Source: Pseudocercospora fijiensis CIRAD86 (lineage: Eukaryota > Ascomycota > Dothideomycetes > Mycosphaerellales > Mycosphaerellaceae). Taken from it: a DNA stretch of 64,000 bases. The first letter of the stretch is position 1; each line of letters opens with the position of its first letter. The stretch spans positions 311,616 to 375,615 of the forward strand of contig NW_006921533.1 of the NCBI RefSeq assembly GCF_000340215.1, read 5' to 3'. The notes below the pieces were generated by a model. The model was not told where the DNA came from. It was given only the letters and a program-made list of their open reading frames with translations, and did no database searches. A program made the translations under genes and the position numbers. Positions 1 through 10,663 of the stretch are shown in pieces.

Positions 1-1191
1 GACGATTACCACGGCTTTCTCGAATGACTTTGGATGCCAACATCCCCGCTCTTGCGATCCTGGCGTGAGGTCTGCTCTATGGGCGAGTGATATGGGAGGT
101 ACGGCGCATTCGGATCGGTCTTGAAGCACGAGTCGGGAGAGAAGGAAGCCACGGCAGAAGAGGTAGATGGCAAGCGCGTGGAATGTGCTGTGATTTGTTA
201 GCTAGAGGATGTCTGATCGCGCATGTCAGCAATCTCACAGGATCAGCAGAAAGAAGGCGACGACCAAAGCATGCTGGGCCTTCCACTGCACTGACAGCGT
301 CTTCTTGTCAGACTTGGAGTCCGCCGCTGTCACCGATCCATTCTCCATATGCGACAAAGTAAGAGGGACGGGGGTTTACCGAAGCATTACAAGAGAATTA
401 GACATGAATATGTAAGGAGATGTAGGAAGAAGCCTTGATCTGGCCAGTGGCAGGTGTTTCGTGAAGCAACCACGGCCACGATCTTGTGAAAGCATGCAGG
501 GACAGCACGCAGCCCGCCCCACGTGGCTGACTCGTGCCATTGGAATGCAGTGGAGTCCTCACCAACATCAAATCATGTCTTCAGACGTACAGCAGGAACA
601 CGGCGAGGGAAAGAAAAGGATGATATTTTCTTGCGCATGAAGCATTTCATTCAGCCGAGTCCTGGACTCAGTACCAGACAGCTCAGTGTAGGATATACAC
701 GATGACGATACCAGTCTTAATCTACGAGAGACATCAGAAGCAGAATCACCAAACCTCTCGCTCTCGCTCCACGCTTTGTGAACAGCACAGCAAACTTGGG
801 GGCATTTTGCTCTTCCCACTGTCGTGATTGAATGGCAACAGAAAAATGCGGGCGGACGAGCGAGCTTCAAACTCTGCTCTGCCCTGCCAGCAACGACAAC
901 ACATTAAGTGTATGTAAGTAAGATGCACTTCGGACTGCTGCCGTCGAGGCTCGTCGTCGTGGTGTCCAGTCGTATCTGGGGTCGAAATGTAACGTAAAGT
1001 ATGTAGGGCGGCGGTCTGGAAGGCCGCCGGAAAAAAACAGGTACAATGTCGCCGACTTTATGTTCATGCGCCGTCGTGAGGAGCCTGCTGCTCCCTTCCA
1101 GTGGTATGTGTATGTGCGTTCCGATCTGTGCAAAGACATTTGGTCGTAGACGTCGTTAACAGCTGGGGTGTTTTCTTCTCATCCGCATTGC
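1..1191. other. Left-edge intergenic DNA
   Basis: I find no convincing gene here. The open frames on both strands are short, overlap one another and have no recognisable domains or plausible splice structure. The part nearest 1191 is the 3' flank of the minus-strand membrane protein gene. A gene continuing in from the left cannot be excluded. Confidence 0.5.
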
Positions 1192-1761
1192 CTAGATCTT
1201 CTCGAACTTGTCATAGGTAGGTGCATTTCGCGCCTTCTCGACAAGTCCTCCGACTCGTTCCAGGTCGACAGACTCAAAACTCCTCCTATCCTGCTGTTGG
1301 TACGCGGGAAGGTTCTCTAGTGGCTCGAGACCAACCCCAGTATCTCCCACACGAACGACGACCACCCGGCCTGACACGCGCTTGCCAGTATCGTCATACT
1401 CCTCCGGGAATGTGATGTGGATTTGTGGAAGCGGGCCGGATGGCGGCGCGCTCGAGTTCTCGACGAGGTTCTGCTTCTCCTGGTAGACGTATATCGACTC
1501 CGAGGGTCGTGCCATAACACGGCGATGTGACGATGATGCTGCCGATGCGCTCGACATGCGCTTCTCGTCGTAGATGGGTAGTTCAGAATTGTTTCTCTGC
1601 GCTCTTCTTCGGTGTCGCATGTACAACAGGCCGGCGACGAGAAGGAGTGCGAGGATCAGCAAGACCAGAAGCACTATCAGAAGGCTGATCATGGTGGCTG
1701 GTGGTCCAGGTGATGGTCCTTGTGTATCCCTTCGGACGAGATTCGCAAGGTGGTTGAACAT
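1192..1761 (-). CDS. Small single-pass membrane protein, unknown function
   Basis: Single-exon gene of 189 residues; I do not recognise a named family. A strongly hydrophobic helix at about residues 24-47, rich in Leu, Ile and Val, is followed at once by a basic stretch (RHRRRAQR), which fits one membrane span with a cytosolic C-terminal tail. The tail has a Ser-rich linker, then a well-ordered-looking segment containing HITFPEEYDDTGKR and RVVVVRVGDTGVGLEPLE, and a charged C-terminus. There is no clear cleavable signal peptide, so it is probably signal-anchored. The clean frame and the ordered tail support a real gene. A second Met lies at residue 24, at the very start of the helix, so the annotated first Met is preferred but not certain. 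Confidence 0.7.
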   Translation of the reverse strand: MFNHLANLVRRDTQGPSPGPPATMISLLIVLLVLLILALLLVAGLLYMRHRRRAQRNNSELPIYDEKRMSSASAASSSHRRVMARPSESIYVYQEKQNLVENSSAPPSGPLPQIHITFPEEYDDTGKRVSGRVVVVRVGDTGVGLEPLENLPAYQQQDRRSFESVDLERVGGLVEKARNAPTYDKFEKI

Positions 1762-2861
1762 GGTTTTCTATAAAAGAGTGACTGGCTTTGATGGTGGTCG
1801 ACGTCCGGTGCTATTGTCGTCGACTCGAATGCGGTTTATTCGGACGGACGAGCTCGTGACAGCGGTGCCGGGTTGCGTATTCGTAAAGATTGTAAGCACT
1901 GCAACACAAGAAGTCAGCCATCGACCGTTCATGTGTTTCTCGCGCCCGTTCCACCGTTCAAATCCAGCGGTCGCAGTCGACATCCAGGAACATACCTGTA
2001 GGATGTCCGCGAGAATGGGCCGGCGCAGATATAAAAGAATGGCGTGCGTTCGACAGCTGAAAGAGTGAAGCTGTCGTCGCAGCGAAGAAGAGTCTTCTTC
2101 TCCAGGCTCCGTTGGCCCCTGGAAAGGTGTTGTTGTCGTTCAGATTCCAATCTCATTTCCGCACAGACCACTCGAAGATCCGCCAACCCAATAGAATACA
2201 ATAGCCCGTCGAACCCATGCTCTAATAAAAACTTGCACCTGCTGTGCTACTACCACTCACACCTCGACCAAACAATAACGCCCTTTCCTTCGCCCTTCTA
2301 CGGCCCTATATAAAATCATACCCCGTACCGTTGCAGCCTGCAGGTATATCTACTGTATAGAATATATAGTTTCTCTGCCATACGTCATTAGTCCAAATCT
2401 CGACGCCATCCCAAATCTACTACGCATCTATCAAACCCAACAGCCAATTAATGCGCAATAATCAAGCTCAATAATAAGAGTTTCTAACAGCACTCCGACA
2501 ATATATTCTAAATCCCAGCAGGAAAGCAACGAAGCGTTCGCATTCATATCCTAGCGCCAGGTTTGTAAATGCATCATGCTTGCCAGCGATAACACACATT
2601 CTAATAAGAAGTCAGATTTGAAACACAGTAGAACTCATCATGACGTGACGTCTTTTGTCTGTCACTGACCGCATGCGTTGCTCTGGAACTGAACGAAATA
2701 AATCAACAAAAATACACTCGACTCCACTCCCTGGCCCTACCGACGCCACTCAATGCCACGAATGCCTTTCCCTTTCCCTTTCCCTTCCCCTTCAATGCGC
2801 CTTCCTTTTCCTTGTTGCGTTATCCAAACCCCATGAAGAAAACACGACTCCGAAAAAAACG
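1762..2861. other. Intergenic region with polypyrimidine repeat
   Basis: This lies between the 5' end of the membrane protein gene and the 3' end of the large proline-rich gene, both on the minus strand. It should hold the promoter of the first and the terminator of the second. A CCCTTT-type polypyrimidine run lies at about 2765-2796. Around 2300-2640 the DNA is AT-rich without a long frame. I see no RNA gene. Confidence 0.5.
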
Positions 2862-5800
2862 CTATGCTGAATCCTTATGACGAGGTCCGGGGTAGTGATG
2901 AAATTTCGTTCCTCGAACATCCGACTGAGTCCTCCGTCGACTGCCACTGCTCTCGTTATTCCGCAGCTGCTGAGCAAAAGCGGGAGGGTGATTCCCACCA
3001 GCTGAACGTGTGCCGCCGTAGCCCAAGGTTCGTGAGTCTGGAGTGGCTGGCGCGATGGCGGGTCCTTGATACCGTGAATGGGAGGCAACTGCGGGCGGCT
3101 GTGGTCCTAGTCCTGGAGGCGGAGGTCCTAAACCATTCGATGGAGAGCCAGACCACCCTGGATGCGGATGAGGGGGAGGATGTTGTGGTAGGCCATGCGG
3201 CAACCCATAAGCAGGACTAGGCGGATGCGGTGGCCACGGTGGAGCTGGGACACCTGTAGGTCCTGGCAAGCTGTTGCGATGACCACCATAGTATTGACTG
3301 TGGTCGTAGCCATAGCGTGGTGATGGAGGTGGCGGTGGCGGTCCTGGTTGAGGAAAGGGTTGGTGCTGGGGCTCGTTGTAGGCAGGCAAAGGTGGGTAGG
3401 GGGTCAAGCCAGGATGGGTGGTGTGCGGTGTTCCAGTAGGAGGTCCACTCGTGAAGGCAGGACTTTTGGTGGGCTCGCTGGTATTGAGCCGGAAACGAAG
3501 CATCTGGCCACCATCCAAAGACGTAGTGTGACTCGCGCCTTTCCTCCTCTCCTTGTGTTGCTTTCTGCTTAGGCCATGGCGATCAGATTTGTTGGGTTTG
3601 AACTTCTCACGACCCTTCGAGCTGTCTCTTTGCGGCCGTCGAGCCCCAGCACTGTCGGCATTGCTTCCATCCTGGCTGCCACTGACATCTGTGTTGGTAG
3701 ACTGTCCAAGAGATGAAGCTCTCGATCGAGACTTCTTGGTGGGTACTTCTAGACTCAGGTCTCGTTTGGGCTCCTCTGAAGCCTGGCCTTCGTCCTGTGA
3801 TCGAGAGTCCGCTGCGCCTTCGCTGCTTGGTGGATCCCACTTCGGTAAAGTCTTTGGAGGATGGGGAGGATGCGTAGGTGATTCGTCTCTCGTGAATCCT
3901 TGTGCCGGGTGATTCTCTTCCGCTGTGCGCACGGGTGTCGACATTACGGAGGTCGTAACAGCGGCAGGCACCGGAGAGGCTTGTAAAGCTAGCTCCAAAG
4001 CACCAAGCGGCGAGGGCTGCGGAAACGCTTCAAGTTGGCCCTGAGATGCCAGAGCAGGTTGATGAGGCGGAGTCGATGCCCGAGGTACAGGACTCTCTTC
4101 AGGCTGAGTAGCGATGCGCTCAATGCTCAGCGGGCCTCCGTGAGAGAATTCATGAACGGCGCGATCCTGATATGATGGAGTTCTTGAGTGAGAGCCTGCC
4201 GTAAGTGGACGTCTATACTTCTCCCAGGAGGAATCTTCTCTGTCAGACGCCCCGGGTACGGACGACTCTGATCGGTCGCGTGCAGCGAAAGACCGGTCGA
4301 AGGAGTCGGTCGACGTGTGTCTCTGATGCTGTGGCGAGGCGAGCAGCGGGTGGTTACGGCTCTCGGAGACAAGTGCTTGCAGCGGGACCGGTTGGGCTGT
4401 GCTACCACGGCTAGAGCGTGAAGGGGATGGCAAGGGTGGCTCGCTCGGCCGCGACTCCGCCATGCTTTGCTGTCGGAGAGGTGACTGCAGCAGAAAAGGA
4501 AGCCCACCACGCTCATTGACGAATCTCTCAGTCCTAGGAGACATGGTCGCTCTGATGGGACCTTCATCTGCCTCGCGATCAAAGCTAATCGGTGGACGTA
4601 GAGGTGGAGGCGGTGGCATCTGAGCAGGTATTGGCGGCCCAGCGAGTGGTTGTCTCAACAGCTGGGGTCCAAATGGTGCAAACGGTGGTGGAGGTGCAGT
4701 GGCCCTGATCGAAGGTCGCGAAGCAAGATCTCCGAGGAGTTGCAAACCAAGAGCTTGTTCGTTGGGAATGACCGGGACTTCTCGCTCGACAGAGGCAGCG
4801 GCTTCAGCAAGAATGGAGGTATTTAAGAGATTCTGACGCCTAGCCAGAGCTGCTTCACGAGGTGTACTTTCCATAACTGTGAACCCCTCAGCAGCATCTT
4901 CTGTCTTCTCGTCATCGTCCAGATTTTTAAGCATGTTGTGCATGTCAAGACGACGTTGAAGGTCGAGTATCGCATTTTCGGATTCCATTGCGAGTCGACT
5001 TCTTGAATCGTACGCAGGATCCAGTGCAGCCTTCCTCTTCCAGCGATAGGCCATGCCTTTCAATTTCGGTATGACATCTTCGTCCTCGTCTTCTGTCTCG
5101 TACGAAGCGTTGCCGGCATCCAGTTGAGCTTGGCGTGCAATCAGAAGGAAATCATGATGTAGCGTGTCGACTTGATGCTCCCGACGATTCTCAATGTCGT
5201 TCTCGCACCTTGCTTTTCGGACTTGCCTCTCCCCATCCAAAGTCCTGCGCAGCTGTGCTTGGCAGAAGTCCCGCTGGGCCTCCAGTTGCGCTTTCCTCCT
5301 CGTCAGATACTGGTCGAGTAGTTGCTGCACGCCTTCCTCTTCTTCGTTTCCACAATATTCGGGAACCTCTTCATGCACGGTCGGTTTGGTCTCCAGCTCC
5401 TCGACGGTCTTGTCCGCAATCTCTGCGAGAATCGGCTTCAAGGCACGACTGATGTAGCGATATGCTTGTTTGAGCTGCTGTTGACGCCGCATTCGTGCTT
5501 CGACTTCAGGGACGGGATGTTCCGCTCGTCGTCGACCATAAGGCCGCTTCTTGCGCCCAACGTGACTTTGGCCGTCTTCATCTTCCACCTCAACCTCATC
5601 TTCATCGAGGCCGTCATCGGCGTCTGCAAGCTCATCGCCGCCGTCTGCTTCCTCGCCTTCCAGCATTTGATCGGCGTCGGCCATAATAACGTCAACATGC
5701 TTGGATGGATATAGAGGTGTTGGCTGTGATTCATCGGAGACTGGTGAGACAGGTTCCGATGCAGCGGGTGTAGCTGCTGGAGTGATCTCAGTCGATTGTG

Positions 5801-6404
5801 TCGCAGCCAGATAATCTTCAATTTCGTGCTCATCCGAGCTGTCGTCTTCTGATTCGCGATCCGACAAAAGCTCCGGTGGGACGACAACGACACGATCCTT
5901 GTCGTCATCCAAGTAGGCATCCAGATTCGTTTCGCGCATGTGTGGAAAGGCATATTCCAGGCCGTAAGGAATTCGTTCTGGCGTGGGCGGCGTTGATCGC
6001 TTACGCTTTCTTGTTGGCGAAGGCGATTCGTGCATCTTGGCTTGTTTCGACGGCGATGAGACGGGTTTGGATTTGACTTTGCCAGATGGACGGTCTACAG
6101 ATCGATGTGCTCCGAAAGACGTGTTGATGTCGGAGATTCCGTTCATTAACTCGCCAGGGTTTCGTCTGCCAGGGTTGCCAAGACCCGATGAGGCAACTGG
6201 ACGAGCATCGTCAAGTGAGGCTCGACGAGCATCATCGTCGCCGACGGAGCCATTCGTGGAAGGGGAAGTATTTGCATTGACTTTCGCTGCGGCACGGCGT
6301 GTTGTCATATGCAATGGCTCTGACGGATTTAATCGTCCAACGGGTTTGCCATCCATACTCGATCTCCTCCGGCCAGCGGTGCCCGCGGTGGATCTGGGAC
6401 TCAT
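2862..6404 (-). CDS. Large disordered protein with central coiled coil, unknown function
   Basis: Single-exon gene of 1,180 residues; I do not recognise the family. The N-terminal 300 residues are Ser/Pro-rich and acidic, with basic clusters (KRKRS) that could act as nuclear localisation signals. A central charged segment, about residues 300-520, is rich in Gln, Arg and Glu with heptad character (for example QQLLDQYLTRRKAQLEAQRD) and is probably a coiled coil. The C-terminal half is low-complexity: proline-rich tracts (PPPPPP, PPHPPSPAYG), SR-like basic segments and Gly/His/Pro-rich sequence. This architecture is typical of fungal nuclear scaffold or chromatin proteins, but no catalytic domain is visible and that role is inference. 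The start is the first Met of a long frame uninterrupted to the stop. Confidence 0.75.
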   Translation of the reverse strand: MSPRSTAGTAGRRRSSMDGKPVGRLNPSEPLHMTTRRAAAKVNANTSPSTNGSVGDDDARRASLDDARPVASSGLGNPGRRNPGELMNGISDINTSFGAHRSVDRPSGKVKSKPVSSPSKQAKMHESPSPTRKRKRSTPPTPERIPYGLEYAFPHMRETNLDAYLDDDKDRVVVVPPELLSDRESEDDSSDEHEIEDYLAATQSTEITPAATPAASEPVSPVSDESQPTPLYPSKHVDVIMADADQMLEGEEADGGDELADADDGLDEDEVEVEDEDGQSHVGRKKRPYGRRRAEHPVPEVEARMRRQQQLKQAYRYISRALKPILAEIADKTVEELETKPTVHEEVPEYCGNEEEEGVQQLLDQYLTRRKAQLEAQRDFCQAQLRRTLDGERQVRKARCENDIENRREHQVDTLHHDFLLIARQAQLDAGNASYETEDEDEDVIPKLKGMAYRWKRKAALDPAYDSRSRLAMESENAILDLQRRLDMHNMLKNLDDDEKTEDAAEGFTVMESTPREAALARRQNLLNTSILAEAAASVEREVPVIPNEQALGLQLLGDLASRPSIRATAPPPPFAPFGPQLLRQPLAGPPIPAQMPPPPPLRPPISFDREADEGPIRATMSPRTERFVNERGGLPFLLQSPLRQQSMAESRPSEPPLPSPSRSSRGSTAQPVPLQALVSESRNHPLLASPQHQRHTSTDSFDRSFAARDRSESSVPGASDREDSSWEKYRRPLTAGSHSRTPSYQDRAVHEFSHGGPLSIERIATQPEESPVPRASTPPHQPALASQGQLEAFPQPSPLGALELALQASPVPAAVTTSVMSTPVRTAEENHPAQGFTRDESPTHPPHPPKTLPKWDPPSSEGAADSRSQDEGQASEEPKRDLSLEVPTKKSRSRASSLGQSTNTDVSGSQDGSNADSAGARRPQRDSSKGREKFKPNKSDRHGLSRKQHKERRKGASHTTSLDGGQMLRFRLNTSEPTKSPAFTSGPPTGTPHTTHPGLTPYPPLPAYNEPQHQPFPQPGPPPPPPSPRYGYDHSQYYGGHRNSLPGPTGVPAPPWPPHPPSPAYGLPHGLPQHPPPHPHPGWSGSPSNGLGPPPPGLGPQPPAVASHSRYQGPAIAPATPDSRTLGYGGTRSAGGNHPPAFAQQLRNNESSGSRRRTQSDVRGTKFHHYPGPRHKDSA

Positions 6405-7631
6405 CGGAAGTGAGTCTGCACGCTGTTAGTACCTGTGCAGGCCGTGCGGGAGGGTGCAAGCACTGGTCGTGGTGGAGGAATATGGTGGATGAAGGGCAGG
6501 AAAGAAAGGCGGGAGAAAAGGGCTTCCCTGCACGGTCCGTGGCGACATACGCAGAGGGCGATCGTTGGGAGTGACGCTCTGCACGCCCGGCAACAATTGG
6601 CCGACAGCAGCGCAGTCGACGATGGCATCAGTGCGCTTGCTGGGCGTGCTGGAGGCGACGGTGGGGGGACGGGGGGCGGGGGGCGGGTTGCAGATGGGGT
6701 GGTGAGGCGGAGGTGCGGGAAATGATCAACGCCGCTTCACACGCAGCAGCGACAATGCACGAGCATGTCTGCCTCGAGCGTGTGAAGTGGCAGAGGACCA
6801 CCGAAAACGTACCTTGACCAGCGGCTGCCTCGCAGGCCCTTCTGCGTGGCGGAGGGAGACGTTGGTGGTCGATTTGTCGAGCGAGCGGCGTTGCAGGGCC
6901 AAAAACAATCAATGAAAACGTTTGGTCGCAGGCGGCCCGTCCGTCATGCCACCATCAAGCCCACGACGACGAGGCCAGCGCCGTCAGTTGCATGAGCGCC
7001 GGGGCTTGGTCGAGCGCGAGTTGCAAAGGGAGCTGCTGGTGCTCACGTTCGGTCTCACTGATCAAAGGTCAACCGACACCCTCACAACGAACCCAGAACC
7101 AATCGCATGTCTGCATCGGGTCTAGTGCCCGCCGGGCTTTGCCTCTCAAAGGCAACCTGGAGTCTTGGCACGCATCGAGACAACAACATCACCGTCCATA
7201 CATGATACCTACACATCTGTCTTCGACTCACGCACAACAACTCCGAAATGCATCAACTGCCGCCGCCGACGCTTCTTGACGTGAGCCACCCGATCCCATG
7301 TGAATTTGCCCAGTCCATTCGGGGAACGTGAACGGTGTTGAAAGGATGGAACGTAACAGGACTCTTCGTCATCTTGCCACAATCATGATAGCGTGTCATT
7401 GATGCTCTCGTAGCTCGCTATTTACAAGCGTGAGCGCAAAAAGCTCATATGCTACATATTCTCTCACGGGGAGAGCGAGCCAGCCTGCCTGGTGCGGCTT
7501 GGTCTTGGTGCTACGCAAAATACCTCCTCGAATCACTCTCGCCGTGCGCCTGCTAGCGATCACGATGCAGGAATTGATTGCTCCTCCTAATGCCTGCTCT
7601 CCACATATGATGACTTGCGTCGCTCGGTTCT
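6405..7631. other. Intergenic region upstream of the large proline-rich gene
   Basis: This holds the promoter of the minus-strand large gene and the 3' flank of RAD23. It includes a G-rich tract at 6663-6687. The short open frames here have no domains. Confidence 0.5.
6663..6687 (+). repeat. Potential G-quadruplex tract
   Basis: Four G-runs of 6, 6, 6 and 3 bases are separated by loops of only one or two bases. This matches the canonical G-quadruplex pattern. It lies about 260 bp upstream of the start codon of the minus-strand 1,180-residue gene, so the G-rich strand is the template strand of that promoter. Confidence 0.6.
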
Positions 7632-8925
7632 TCAAGCACCTGGTGCATCTCCTTCATCGTCCGGCTGGTCGAACAAGAAATTCGCCGCCAATTCCTCGTT
7701 CTTGTCGCACGCGAAATATGCTTGAATGACCAAGTCACGCTCGAAGCCGAGGCGGCAAAGCTTTTCCATGTGAGCCAACGTTCATCAATCGAATTACATT
7801 CAGGTACTTACTCGCTCAATAGCCTCACGCTCCTCCTCGGTGACCGATATTTGCTGAGCGCCTGGTGGAAGAGCAACGTCGTCCCCAGAATCCTCAGCAA
7901 GCAGCTGCATGAACTGCTCTGGATTCTGCGTGATGATCTGGGCCAGTTGTGGGTTACCAGCTGCAACTTGCTGAAGAATGGGCTCGAGCATTTGCGGCTG
8001 CTGCTGCACGACTTGCCGAAGCTGCTGGAATTGTGGGTTGTTGCGAAGAAAATCAAGTGAAGCACCACCTTCTGGAGCTGCAGCAGCCCCGCCTTGAGCA
8101 CCAGCTCCTGCTCCTGCTCCTGCTCCTGCTCCACGAGTAGCTCCACCTCGGCCTCCACCACCCTGCGCAGCCGCCTGCTCGAAGAGATTGACAGGCTCGT
8201 CACCTCCAGCCTGGGGTGCCTCAGTTGCAGTCGCAGTCGTAGCGGCTGCCTGCTGGGCTTGTTGCGAAGCTGGCCGCGGTGCTGCGGCAGCTGGACGCTG
8301 CTCTTGTCTCGCGCTCTCCGGAATGCCGTTCAAGAGGTACTCGACTGCACGATCGGGGTTGAAGAAGGCGGCGCGCATTGCAGCATCGATCTGGTCTCGA
8401 GGAAAGCCCATTGCTTCCATATTCGCAATTGCAGCGGCACGCTGCTCGCCCATGGCCAGCGCAGAAGGGTCGTTGAACGTCGCTACATCGCCGGAAGCTG
8501 TGGACGCTGGAGCTGGGGACGGAGTAGCTGGTGCTTGCGAGGCGGCTGACGTTGCGAATTGTGCTGGAGCGGCGGGCGGAGCTGGAGTGCTTGCTACTGA
8601 CTTAGCTGGGGTTGCTGGGTCGGCGGGCTTCGAAGGCGGTGCTTTTGGCTGCGCCCATGTCAATATCACCATCCAGGCTCGCATATACGTGCCTCCCATA
8701 TCTCACCTTCGATGTCATGCAGACAATGAAGCCCTTCTCTTCGATCTTGTACGACTCGATGGTGTTGTCATCTTGCAAAATCTTTCCCGAGTAGATGAGC
8801 TTCTGAGTAGACGGCTCCCATCCCTTCTCCTTGCTGATCTTCTCCTTGACAGAGCCGATGGTGTCGGTCGGCTCGGCCTCGACTTGGAACTTGGCCTGCT
8901 TGAGGTCCTTGAAGGTGAGCTTCAT
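7632..8925 (-). CDS. RAD23: UV excision repair protein Rad23 (ubiquitin receptor)
   Basis: Rad23 shuttles ubiquitinated proteins to the proteasome and binds Rad4/XPC in nucleotide excision repair. Three exons, 8925-8707, 8648-7812 and 7760-7632, give 394 residues; introns are 58 bp (GTGAGA...GCAG) and 51 bp (GTAAGT...AAAAG). Residues 1-73 form the N-terminal ubiquitin-like domain ([24 protein letters not shown]). A Pro/Ala-rich linker leads to UBA1 ([20 protein letters not shown]). The XPC-binding domain follows ([20 protein letters not shown]), then C-terminal UBA2 ([20 protein letters not shown]) ending in [12 protein letters not shown]. The second junction was chosen because it joins IER to LCRLGF exactly as UBA2 requires. 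It is divergent from the methyltransferase gene, with 321 bp between start codons. Confidence 0.96.
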
Positions 8926-9246
8926 GCTGGGCGATCAGCAGAGGGTGATGATGTGCGCGCGCTTGTCGCAACTCGTTCTGATGAAATGTGTTGCGAGGTT
9001 GGAGGACGATGGCGTGGGCAGTTGTGTTGAAGAATTTTGATGTGGAAGAAAATGTTGCAGTTGCTAAAGTGCAGGTGTCGCAGTCAACAAGAGTGGCGGA
9101 AGAGGTCAGTGTGGGGCTGGAAGTTGGAGCCTCGCCAGGGTCCCAACTCAGTTTGTCAGTTCACTTCCGCTTGTGCTTGTGTTTAAGTTTATCTCCTTGA
9201 CAACAACCAGACAACCAAACCACATGCATCCTCGCCCTCGCTGCTG
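8926..9246. promoter_or_regulatory. Bidirectional promoter, RAD23 / MTQ1-like
   Basis: A 321-bp divergent intergenic region is the only space for the promoters of both genes. No TATA box stands out. Confidence 0.5.
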
Positions 9247-10663
9247 ATGCCTCGTATTAGGCCGCAAGAGTTCCTCAAAGCCAGAGCAATCAACAAGGCT
9301 TTGCTGTCGCTGCTGCCCGTTTGCCGTGACCTCAGCTCCGCTCGAAATGAATTCAGATGGATGAAAGAGCATGCCATCAATGTCTCACACCGGCTCGGCT
9401 ATAATGATCACCCGACACTTCTCCGAAGTCTCGTGAAACGACGTGCTCAAGGCGAGCCGTTGCAATACATTCTTGAGAGCGAGTATTTCGGCCATCTCGA
9501 AATCAAATGTCGGCCGGGAGTCCTCATACCGAGGTGAATCTTCCGCCTGCTTGTCTGGAATCCATGCACTCATTGATGCCATATCATAGACAGGAAACAG
9601 CGGCCTCAGTGTCCTACCTTGCACAATTAGTCTCTCGAGCTTCGACCCAGGCAGACGGCAGGGGCAGGCGCCTTCGAGTTTTAGACCTCTGTACGTGAAG
9701 TGAACCGCACACATCCTCACTCGCTGTATAAAACGAACCGCACACATCCTCACCTGCTTTATCAAACGCCCTGTTTTACGAAGCTAGCTGGACCACTTGA
9801 GTTGCAGACAGTAGTGTCGTATCGGAGCTGCCTGTGATTTGTGATGCTTACGGATCGGTCTAGGCACTGGAAGCGGATGCATACCTTTGCTATTCCACCA
9901 TGAATACTATCGTAATGAGCACGCCGCAAACGACGAGCTGCAGCTGGTCGGAGTTGATATATCGCCGACTGCACTAAGTCTGGCCAGACAAAACTTGCTC
10001 CATCAGATCGCACTTCGACGCCACAGCTACGAAAGTGTCAAGCAAACCAGGTCTTTGAACAGCATCGGCTTCGTCCAAGCAGACGTGCTTCGAAATAATC
10101 AACATAGCCCATCCGAAGCCCTCGAAGAACATGGACATCCACCACCACTTCTCCATGCCCTTCATCGCCTCAACAGCAACGACAATCCTCCAAATTTCGA
10201 CATCCTAATTTCAAATCCACCCTACATATCCCCGAAATCCTTCAAGAGCACAACATCACGGTCTGTCCGGAAATTCGAACCAAAGTTAGCTCTCGTCCCA
10301 GATTCCGCAGACGAAACGGGCGACCTCTTCTATCCTCATCTCCTCCGAATTGCTTCCGAAGTGAATGCAAAAATGGTGCTTTTCGAAGTGGCAGATCTAG
10401 AACAAGCAAAGAGAGTCGCTGAACTGGCGCTGAAGGACTGGGAGAATGTCGAGATCTGGAGAGATGATCCGAACGTGGATTGTGATGGAAAGGGCACGAT
10501 TGAAATCAAGGGGAAATCTATTCCCGTCCGTGGAAGAGGTAATGGTCGTTCTGTATTTGCATACTCATCAGAGGCGTCAAAGTGGCGATTGCCTCTCCAG
10601 ACGGGCGGAGATACAATGGTAGTATCAGATCCAGACTGGCCGGATGTTACACCAGACAGATAA
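9247..10663 (+). CDS. MTQ1: HemK/PrmC-family protein N5-glutamine methyltransferase, probably mitochondrial
   Basis: Family members methylate the Gln of the GGQ motif in peptide-chain release factors; the yeast mitochondrial member is Mtq1. Exons 9247-9533, 9590-9690 and 9864-10663 give 395 residues. Exon 1 has the N-terminal helical domain ending EPLQYILESEYFG...GVLIPR. The first junction rebuilds the conserved PRQET, and the second rebuilds the SAM-binding DLCTGSGCIPLL (donor GTACGT, acceptor TAG). VGVDIS (motif II) and the catalytic signature ISNPPYIS are in exon 3. Release-factor specificity and mitochondrial location are inferred from family; the N-terminus is basic but I did not prove a presequence. 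Mtq2-type cytosolic enzymes are much shorter and lack the N-terminal domain. Intron 2 contains a short duplication. Confidence 0.88.
9702..9753 (+). repeat. Short tandem duplication inside an intron
   Basis: A 19-bp sequence, GAACCGCACACATCCTCAC, occurs at 9702-9720 and again at 9735-9753, giving a 33-bp period. It lies within intron 2 of the methyltransferase gene and helps explain that intron's unusual length of 173 bp. Confidence 0.8.
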
